Shown here: positions 49,071-58,188 of the stretch, piece by piece
Layout: every line of letters starts with the position of its first letter
How positions within the stretch are numbered: the stretch's first letter is position 1
Origin: Pseudisothecium myosuroides
Taxonomy: Eukaryota > Streptophyta > Bryopsida > Hypnales > Lembophyllaceae
Direction: 5' to 3'
Length of the DNA: 64,000 bases
NCBI GenBank assembly: GCA_951799445.1
Contig: OX637287.1
Coordinates: 49,071,724-49,135,723, forward strand
The notes under the pieces: generated by a model
Seen by the model: the letters and a program-made list of their open reading frames with translations, nothing else
What the model was told of the DNA's origin: nothing
The model's database searches: none
Translations under genes and position numbers: made by a program

Positions 49071-49677
49071 TGCAAGAAACATTTGTCCTATTTTTGTCCC
49101 CTTGGCCTCGGACAAGTGGTTCTTTGCTCATAACTTTTGCGTCGTCTCTCAATTTTACATGAAATTTGAAATGAAGGTACATGTGGTAGTTGTAAACATT
49201 GAGTAATTTTTTTGCATTTTTTAGGAATTATTTTATTATTTTTAAACAACCTCCAATTAGATGTTTACTTTTGTCATTTGGGAGGGGGGGGTAGTACTAT
49301 CTTTGATCCAAAAATGCAAATTCAAAGCTCAAAATTGTGATACAAGGACTTCTACTAAAGTTACACAAGCACACAAAGAAATTTTCTAAAAAGAGTAAAT
49401 TATATACCTTCTACATATACTCAAAGTGCTCTACCTTTGTGCAAGTGTAGAGAACACAATTTTTTTTTCCAAAGATGAAAATGGTTGAAAAGGAACATCT
49501 TCAAGTTAGAGAAAATAAAATTAGTTGTTGAACTTTTTGAACTTTTTTACTATTTTCTAAAAATCAAACATCAAAGTGTCTATTTTCTTGGTATTATCCA
49601 TTGTGTTTTTTTGTGCATAACTTTTAGAGATAAAAATTTAGGCCATTTGGAGCCAAAATTGGCATGTGCTTCTTGCA
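49071..49677 (+). mobile_element. Family A element, copy A2
   Basis: A 607-bp segment beginning TGCAAGAAACATTTGTCCTA and ending GTGCTTCTTGCA, inverted termini over about 12-15 bases. Internal CTCATAACTTTTGCGTCGTC, TTTGATCCAAAAATGCAAAT and ACTTCTACTAAAGTTACA match A3 in the same order and orientation. Confidence 0.65.
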
Positions 49678-50558
49678 ATGACCTTAATACTAAATTTAAT
49701 GTTTGATAGGCTAATATAACATGTATATAATGTAGTGATTACTAATATTTTTAATATTTTACTATTTTAGAAGCTACAATGAGATAATAAATTTTAAAAT
49801 AATAAATTCACTAAAAATAGTGTTAGTGATTTAGAATTTTGAGCACAATGTAAAGAACCATGTCCTGACATTACAATTACATTTAGTTGCTTCAAATGCA
49901 AAGAGACCAATATAAACAACAATATTGGTGGCCCTTTTAGTCTTGCCGCTAAACTCCAAATATAAAAATGCACACAAAAAAGCATTGCAAAACAATTGAT
50001 AGAAGTCATAATTCTTCTAGCTATACTACTCGCAACCAATAGTTGAGTGAGAATTGGCTACATCATCTTCACAATGTGCTCAATCATCTATCAACTGTAA
50101 AGCTCTCAGATCTCCACATAAACAATGAGATCTACATGTAGCACAAGGGGCTCTAATAAAGTCTTGTACCAATTCTTCTATATAAACTGGTAACAAAACA
50201 GGCTCAGGAAGGCTTATAATCATCCCTTCCCATAAAGGTTGAAGGGTAAAATCCTTTTTAGGAGATGGAGTCATTCTCGAGCTACACATTACAAAAACAT
50301 GAAGGGGATTAGTCAAAAATGTAAAATAGTATAGGGTTTACAAATCTATAATTGAAATGTGTCAATTTGATGATGAAAAGACTTATATACAAAATAAATT
50401 TGTGGCCTCATTCTCCAATATATCAAAGTCTTCTTCATCTTCAAAATTTGAGCTCCTAACTTTTTGGTCTACGTGCTGCTTTTTTTGAATTGGACTCTTG
50501 CTCTCCAAAAATAAATGGTTGAAGAAGAGCATTGAAAATCAATGCATCCTTGGCTGAT
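49678..50558. other. AT-rich DNA between A2 and A3
   Basis: Short open frames on the minus strand at 49794-50316 are not similar to a family I know, and codon use is not convincing. No repeat boundary seen. Confidence 0.3.
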
Positions 50559-51282
50559 TGTAAGAAACACTTGTCCTATTTCTTGTCCCCTTGCCCTCAA
50601 AAATTGGCTTTTTGCTTATAACTTTTGCATTGTTTGTCCATTTGGCATGAAATTTTGAATGAAGGTAGATGCTAAAGTTGCAGACCTTAAATGATTTTTA
50701 AATTTTTTTTAAAGTTAATTTACTATTTTTAACCTGCCCCTGATTGGGTGTCTTCCTTGGCCATTTTGAGGGGTTTTAGTCCTATTTTTTACCCAAAAAT
50801 GCAAATTTGAAGCCACAAATTGGACATGTTGGAGGTCTACTAACATTACAAGGGCTGATGCTGAGTTTTTATGAAAATAGCAACATGTCGATTGTACACA
50901 TGGGGTCAAAGTGACCTTCCTTTGCGTGAAAGTTATAAAGAGGGAAAAATTTTCCTTCATGAATTTTTTGGTGCAATGTGAGCGCAATCTTCTCTAGCAA
51001 AATGGCTTTTTTTATGAATTTTTTTTTAATTACTAAAAATGAAAATCTCCACAGACCCCTTTTCTGTTATTTTCTGCTCCCAGTGGCTTTTGTAGTACTT
51101 CGTAGTAGTCCATAGTACTGTAGAGTACTAAATCAACGTTTTAGATCTGCGGGCGCTTTGAATCAACGGTTTAGATTTGCCGGGGCGCTTCTAAAACGTA
51201 GTATTAATAGTATTGCATAGTACTGCCAGTCCTATCGCCAAAAAACGCAATTTCGATGGAAAAACGTGAAGTGTTTCTTGCA
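50559..51282 (+). mobile_element. Family A element, copy A3
   Basis: A 724-bp segment beginning TGTAAGAAACACTTGTCCTA and ending AAGTGTTTCTTGCA. Inverted termini match at 13 of 14 positions. It is colinear with A2 (CTTATAACTTTTGCATTG, TTACCCAAAAATGCAAATTT, GAGGTCTACTAACATTACA) and, inverted, with A1. It contains a tract of CATAGTACTGTAGAGTAC-like words near 51100-51240. Non-autonomous. Confidence 0.7.
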
Positions 51283-51800
51283 ACTACCCCCTCTTCCAAT
51301 GCTACTACATGATGACTAGACCTCTGACATGCATGGATGGTAACACCTATGGTAAACCAACTTGAAAGACAGATTCAAATCATTGAATGAATGTGTCTCA
51401 AAGACGTAAACCAATCATAAGAAATGACATATCAAATAGAAATGATATGTCAATCATAACAAATCATACAAGTAGAACTAATGTCCTCATTGTCTATCAA
51501 CCAATTTTTTGAGAGTGCTAAACTATTTGACTAGTATTGCATCTGTTTTGTAGTACTCATCCTAAATTCATGAGATCTTCATATTGAGGATTTTTGTAAG
51601 TTATATACCACCAAGGATATCACTAAGCAAAATTGAGCTCAAATGTAATAATAGAGTTTGCTTGCTATTTTAGCAACTTCCTCCAAAATTGAATTTTGTA
51701 GTCCTACAAGTGGGAAACTAGACTTGCATAGCCTTCTCACTATCACTTTTTATAGCTTCATATTTGCAAGTAGGAAGTGGGCAAGCAAGCACTAACCTAA

Positions 51801-52495
51801 TCCTAGAAGAATGTTGCGGACACTAAGTGTTTGATGGATGACTTCAACCAAGATTGTAGGATGGAAAAAAATGTTTTTTCATCCAATATTTTTGGAGAAG
51901 ATACTTATTTGAGTACACTTTCAGTAAATAGTATTGCAAATTTCCTTATTGTGATATTATTGGCTTCTCTAAAGAAGAAGATGCTTAACCACGGATCCCC
52001 TTATAGTGTATTTTGACCATTTCTTGCTATTTACTCCTGATGTAAATTTTAGCTATAAAAATGATATTTTTGAATTTGAGCCCAACTAATGAAATGAAGT
52101 TTATCAAGGACAATTTCTAATCCAATTGGAAATTTCAATATTTTAGAGCAATATGAATTTTAGATCTATAACCATCGTTTTTTTATTTTCTAATTTTAGA
52201 ATGGCATGATAACTTTGATTTATACCATGATGTTATACTTTACAATATACATACATGGTGAAAATTTCAAATTTCGAGTTTATTTTGTATTTTATATGAA
52301 TTTCTCCATTTCTTTCTTAAAAAATTTACAGTGCTTTCAAATTTTTCCCAAAAAATTTGAAAATTTTATGACTTGTAATAGCCATATGATTTTATGTCTT
52401 AAAAGTAAATACAAAATTTTTCATTATCTAATTGCAGAATGGTAGCAAACATTGATGGACAATGAGGCTTGAAATTTGGTTCCATCTTTCTAGGA
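51801..52495. mobile_element. TTAA-type element, copy B5 (TCCTAGAA ends)
   Basis: A 695-bp segment with left end CTAA|TCCTAGAAGAATG and, inverted at the right, TTAA|TCCTAGAAAGATGG. The right half is homologous to B4. The TTAA-CCTAGAAAGAT terminus is close to the CCCTAGAAAGATA end of the insect piggyBac element. The left target copy has one mismatch (CTAA). No transposase frame. Confidence 0.6.
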
Positions 52496-52548
52496 TTAAT
52501 TCGGAAGAGAGAATCATAGAGCCCTAAATGGGGTCTGTGTGAGTTTAG

Positions 52549-54418
52549 TTAATCTCCATAGGCCCAAGGCCTTTTGGGGTCCAAAAACATCATTGCTTTT
52601 GAAGTGTTATAGATCTAAATGACACTAAATTATAGAGATCTCAACCGTACAATCTTGTAGTGTACGTGTTGTAAATGATGTGAATCAAATTTGGAGTCAT
52701 TTGGCTATGTAGATTGCAAGATTATAATGTTTTAGTGTTGGAATAGGGTTCTGAGATTTTCCTAGAAACACATTTGGTGGTGAAATTTGATTTTTGAATC
52801 TACTCAAATGAAAAAAATTTAAACTATAAAGTTATTGAAACCTATATACAAACACATTAGTGAAAAAAAATATCATTCAATTGACTCATTGTGTCTGCAA
52901 AATGACTTTGAAATGTAAAAAAATAGCAAGGAAAGTTGCTAGAAACACATCTAATGTTGAACCTCCTTCTACTAAAATGCTTCTCAGTTACTCGTAATTT
53001 CTTGGATTGATATGAAATTTTAGCCATGCAAACTAGAGTAGTACACAGCGGACCCTTTAAAAATTCCCTGTGACTATTTTGGAGATTCTGTAGGTTATCC
53101 TGCAAGTTTCTCTTAGTTTTTATGTTTCCCTGTGTTCTAATGTCATCATGTAGGGATCTTCAAAGAGTTTCTATGCAAAAGGAAATTGTGGGTTTTTTTT
53201 GCAAGGAATTTCATAAATTTCCCCCAAATCCCCCGTGTGCAACCCAAATTGGTAGACTTTGCAACACATTGACACATCTTACATTTCAATGTTGTTTCCA
53301 CCTAATATTTGGTAGATTTTAGAAGATTCAAATTGTCCCATATCGATTGTCGAGGGTACCATGAGGTTGGACACATAAGACCTGTAAGTTGTCAATCTTC
53401 AGGACAATGAATTCAATTTTTAGAAATCTAACATCTTTACAGTTGGTACATTCAGAAATCTCAGAAATTTTACAGTACATGAAATTGCAAAATGTTCAAA
53501 CAAATGAAATCTACATGTAACTAATATTTTGAACTATTGAAATCTAGCTAATGGTCTAGACTAAAAACTCTGAAATGTACAAATCAATAAGATTGGAAAT
53601 TCAAAATCTACATATTTGTTAGATTTTAGCTTCCAAAATCTACAGATTGAATTGATTATGCAAACTAAAATCTACATTAAAAATAGATTTTAGAGGCTTA
53701 AATCTACATTCTAGATTATTGAATTTTACAAATTGAGTTGATTTTGAGGTGGGGACATCTTCAAATAACACTAAAAAATGCACAAATTTCCCCCTTAAAA
53801 CTCCCTTAAAATTCCTTGTCTCACATTTCCCTGTGAGAGTGACATTCCCTGTGAACAACAATTTGTAACATTTCTTTGTTTCTTTGGAGGGGATTTAGAG
53901 TACAATGCCTGCAGGGAATTCAGAAAACGCTTCTTGTGGTATGCACAACTTTTCCAAAAAATTTATTGGAAACAAACACTATATGAAAAAGAAACAAGGT
54001 GCCGAAGTTCACTGTAATCCAAAAATGTCGAGATTTTGAACTTTGAATTGCTTCCACACATTCAAAACAACTTGGATTGATATGAAAATTTTACCACGAT
54101 AACTAGACTTCAAAGGAAACATAACACAACATATTTTATCAAAAACTAACATTAGAGGAAGGAAATACAAGCTCTCAAAGTTGCAGCCATCATATGCAGT
54201 TTGGTGAACTCAAACTGAGCCTATGAACTTTAATTGGCTTCAAAGAATCAGTACATCTTGGACTGATTTAAAATTATACAACACAAACTAGAAGAAAGAG
54301 CACAAAATTTCCAACAAGTTTTATTGAATTCCAATATTGGATGCAAAAATTACAATACTTTGAATTAGACTTAAAACTATGTGAGGACACTTTTGGACCC
54401 CTGGGGCGCCTTTAGGGG
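52549..54418. mobile_element. Possible longer TTAA-family relic, copy B6
   Basis: The right end is clear: GGGGCGCCTTTAGGGG|TTAA at 54403-54422. A candidate left end, TTAA|TCTCCATAGG at 52549, is weak. Inside, CTTGGATTGATATGAAA-like blocks recur near 52993, 54071 and 54269. The composition is decayed and no frame is open. Confidence 0.35.
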
Positions 54419-54561
54419 TTAAGGTAGTTAAGGCTTAGATGGTCTATTCTTAAAGCAACCATTTAAGCCTATCTAACTCATCATTGATAATAATAAATAT
54501 TTCTAACAATGTGATGTATTTAAAGATTGCATTCAAAACACATTGCTTGTAGAACAGACTA

Positions 54562-54751
54562 CAGTATAACCTCTCTCAGCTGATCGGTCTTGGACCGGTC
54601 TGACAGACTGGTTTATAGAGGTTTATTGACTTCTGGAGGGTCACTTTTAGTCACACCCTTTGTTATGTGGCCTAGTCCGGGACCGGTCTGACATGATTGG
54701 TTTACAGAGGTTTACCGACTTATAGAGGATTGACTTAGAGAGGTTCTACTG
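54562..54751. mobile_element. Emigrant/pogo-like MITE
   Basis: A 190-bp segment flanked by TA on each side. Left CAGTATAACCTCTCTCAG and right, inverted, CAGTAGAACCTCTCTAAG. The ends match the Emigrant/pogo type of plants. The interior contains two tandem-like copies of GGACCGGTCTGACA (about 54592 and 54678), followed by GGTTTAYAGAGGTTTA. Confidence 0.8.
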
Positions 54752-56173
54752 TACCCTAGTTGGAGCTACAAGATGGACAGTGCCAGCAACATTGCATGAA
54801 CCTACAGTCCCGTCCCGTCCCAAATACAATTGCTGGAGAGGATGGTAGGATGGCCCTCATCATATCCAAGGGTAGTAATTTATTGGAGTAAGTTATTACA
54901 GTAAAATAGACGTACCTAAAAGTAACACTTATTCAAGATTTGCAGATCTTGAGGGTAGCTATAGAATAAAATAATCTTGCTTTTAGAAAATGGTTTAGGA
55001 AACCATCAAAATTGGTTTTATATTTTTTTGAGTTTGTATGAATGTAATACGAATTTGTGAAAACAACTGTTTAGATGCACCTACTGTAGACCGTAGACTA
55101 ATACACAAGTGGTCACAGAAAACACCCAAAAACAATAGACCGTAAGCTTGTATCAAGCACAGAAAATTGGCCAACGCAAAACCCGCCCTCATGACCGTGA
55201 CAACTTTTTATAATTCAACCTGTCTGCTTTGCATCTAGCTGTGCTTATACTTAGGTCGTTTTTTCTATGTCAGTAAATGACTCCTATTACTTTCAGGTAC
55301 ATCTACCTTATCTAGAGTAGGGTGCTAGGTTGGAAGTCCTAGGGGAGCAAGAGTGTCACGCACATGTAGTTGTGGGTGGGAGCCGGCTCCTAAGGATGAA
55401 ATATTTGCCCAGCGAGGTGGCGAGGAGCTATCAAAGAGGAAAACTACCCATCAACAATGTAGTGAACAATATTGGCTTTTGGTGCGGCTAGGAGAGGCTC
55501 CTTGTTTTCTAAAGCTTTGAGCAAAGCCGCCCTAAGTAGCTCCTAGTGTCACGCACATGAGGCTGTAGGCGGGAGCCAACTTCTGAGGATGAAACAACTG
55601 CCCAGCAGGGTCCTAGTACAGTGGCAAGCAACTACTGAAGGAAAAAACTACCCGTGAACAACATCATGAACAATCTCCGCTTCCGGTGCGACTAGGAACG
55701 GCTCCTTGTTTTTGGAGGGTTTGAGCAAAGCCGCCAGGAGCGGCTCCTCTTGACAAGTTTCATCCAAGGCAGCGACTTCAGACGGCTTCGAAGCCGCATG
55801 TGCACGAGACTAGGAAGCCACCCAGAGCGGCTCCTGTCGACGAGTTTCATCCAGGCAGCGGCTCCAGACATGTGCAGTTGGTGCCATGCCATGGCGCTGG
55901 ACTGCCGGTGGAGATCAGCTAAGCTGAAGTTATAGTCTACGAGAACTGCACCACAGTGAGAGCCAGCTAGCGAACCAGGCGTCCTGCTTTTCCGATCGAG
56001 ATGCACTAGTCGCCCCGTTCCAGATCGAAGGTAGTTAGTTAGCTCCAGTGGTGAAGTTAATTAAGGTAGTGCGGGGCTCGTGCATTGGCCGCACTGGACA
56101 TGGACATCTAGCTGCTCGCTCGCTCGTAAGAGTACCGAGGACGGATTGGACGAGGAGAGTCCCGGGCGTGGCT
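54752..56173. other. Upstream region of the MBOAT gene with two tandem arrays
   Basis: AT-rich to about 55300, then GC-richer. It holds a ~193-bp tandem duplication (55352-55740) and an ~86-bp one (55743-55885). The stretch from about 55900 to 56173 is the likely promoter and leader. An in-frame upstream ATG at 56048 would add 42 basic residues, but its context is poor. Confidence 0.5.
55352..55885. repeat. Two tandem duplications, 193-bp and ~86-bp units
   Basis: AGTGTCACGCACATG begins units at 55352 and 55545. Both continue through GGGAGCC, GGATGAAA, CTACCC, GCTCCTTGTTTT and GAGCAAAGCCGCC. Directly after them CGGCTCCTCTTGACAAGTTT at about 55743 is repeated as CGGCTCCTGTCGACGAGTTT at about 55829. 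Confidence 0.8.
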
Positions 56174-57617
56174 ATGGCGCTTCCTTCGATGCTGGTGTGG
56201 GCGGTGAGTAGTCCAGCTATGGCGTATGTGTACTACGGAGTGATGAAGCTGCCGAGGGGAGGCATTCGCCTGGCCGCGGCCATGCCCTTGATTGCATTCT
56301 ACGTGTCCGTGGCGGGGGGGTTTCCCACAGTGCTCGAGCGCGGGCTCTACTCGTTCTTTTTCCTCTGGGTCACGTCGTTTAAGATCGTGCTCCTGTGTTG
56401 GGACGACGGCCCGGCAGCGGACCCCTGGGTGGTGGCGTCCTTCCCCCGCTTCCTCGCCGTCATGAATCTCTCGCTACAAAGCAAGCGCCAGAAGTTCAGC
56501 GACAGGTCGAGGAAGGAAAACAACTCCACCAGCAAGAAGAAGAAGCTGAAAGCTGATCAGGATGACTCAAGTAGTGCCAGTCCTAGTACTGTTGTGGGAG
56601 GGGAATCGAGCTCAGCAACCGGACACGCTAGCGGCCGTGGCGCAGACGTTGATGCTAGAATGAACGGTCATGCTAGCAGTTCCGAAGCTCGGGTTGCTCA
56701 GGGTTGGATTGCGCTTTTGAAGCGTGTTGATGAATCCCAAGAGTTGCCCAAGGTAGTTCTTAGATTACTGTTCAAGTTCGTGTGTTTAATGGCAATAACG
56801 TATGCAGTCGCATTCACGCCTAAAGGGTTGATATCTTTGCTTTACTCCTTCTACGTATACATCGCGGCCAGCCTGATTTTTGAAGGCATTGCAGCCTTGG
56901 TGTCGCCGCTGATGGGCATTGAGCTCGAACCTTGTTTCAACAAGCCCTTTCTAGCTCACTCTCTGGCGGATTTCTGGGGGAAGAGATGGAATTTGTTGAT
57001 TAGTAATCTTCTGAGGGTGTCCATCTATGATCCCGTGGTGCGATTTCTACTTTGGTGGTGTGAGGGGCGCGGCAGCAGCTCCGCAGAACATCCAGGTGAG
57101 TACCTGCCTGTGTATGAAGCGAACTGGCTCTCACCGTCCAATGGCAACTCGCTGAGACAAGTAGTTTAGCCTTGTATGGGGGTACTCACAGCAGTCATCA
57201 AATCAATTCACTCTTGCCAATTGATCTTGTGCAGGAACTACGACGGCCACCGCTGCATCGTATGCCTCCCGTTTGCCTCTCTGGGCGCGTTCGACAGCGA
57301 TGTTCTCCTGTTTCCTGGTCTCAGGGCTGATGCATGAACTTATCTTTCACAACGTGACCAGAAGGAAACCCAGTTGGGAGGTCACATTCTTCTTCATACT
57401 CAACGGCGCTGCTGCCATGCTTGAGGGAGCCCTTCGACGGAAGACGAGTTTGAAATTACCCAAATGTGTTTCCACGCCGCTGACCATCAGCTTCGTTTTC
57501 GTCACAGCTATCTGGTTTTTCTTTCCGCCTCTGGTCGACAGCGGCATGGCCGATCGTAGCATTGCGGAAATTCGGTACTTTTTCAATACTCTATATCATT
57601 TAGCAGGGGCATCGTAA
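56174..57617 (+). CDS. MBOAT wax synthase / sterol acyltransferase-like, two exons
   Basis: Exons 56174-57095 and 57235-57617 join (CCA G|GA ACT) to give 434 residues. Several hydrophobic helices are visible (LVWAVSSPAMAYVYYGV, SFFFLWVTSFKIVLLCW, LFKFVCLMAITYAVAF). The wax-synthase-type MBOAT signature is present: FPRFLAVMNL, FWGKRWNLLISNLLR and YDPV, then SGLMHELIFH with the catalytic histidine. Plant members esterify long-chain alcohols (wax synthase) or sterols (ASAT1) with acyl-CoA in the ER. The product is about 80 residues longer than jojoba-type enzymes because of a Lys/Ser-rich insert at ~100-176 (SKKKKLKADQDDSSSASPST). Substrate cannot be told from sequence. Confidence 0.9.
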
Positions 57618-57950
57618 CACAAGTATACGAATCCCTCCCCCTCCTCCCTAAGTATTCATTAGGATTGTAGACAGTAGAATTGACTTACTGATTCAACTTT
57701 TTTTCTGAGCACTGCACCAATGATGCAGGTCACAAATTTTCTGAGCAACGGGATCAATGCTGTAAAAGTTCTCTCTTTGCAGTGCATTTTGTTACAAATT
57801 TGTTGTTGCAGGTACAAGCTCTCAATTCTAACACCATTTGCCTTTTGCTGGAAAGCCTTTTAGCTGATTTCTTGTATCTTTCTTGAGGTTCTTGCTCCAT
57901 TACATACCTGTCAATTGGACTCTTTGTCCGTGCAGCGAAGATAATTACTT

Positions 57951-58188
57951 GGCGCTGTATCTTTTCCCTGAGCATCTGGTCCATCTCGTCAGCCAATCAA
58001 CACCTGAAGTGTTTTATTTTCAGACACTTCATACGAAAAGCTCACTGATCGGTGATCTGTCCATGACCTGGCGCTGTATCTTTTCCCTGAGCATCTGGTC
58101 CATCTCGTCAGCCAATCAACACCTGAAGTGTTTTATTTTCAGACACTTCATACGAAAAGCTCACCGATCGGTGATCTGTCCATGACCT
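57951..58188. repeat. 119-bp tandem duplication covering the end of the ISE2-like last exon
   Basis: 57951-58069 and 58070-58188 both start GGCGCTGTATCTTTTCCCTG and end GTGATCTGTCCATGACCT, with a single difference (CACTGATCGG versus CACCGATCGG). On the minus strand the right unit contains the last codons and stop of the ISE2-like gene. The left unit repeats them downstream as non-coding sequence. Confidence 0.95.
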
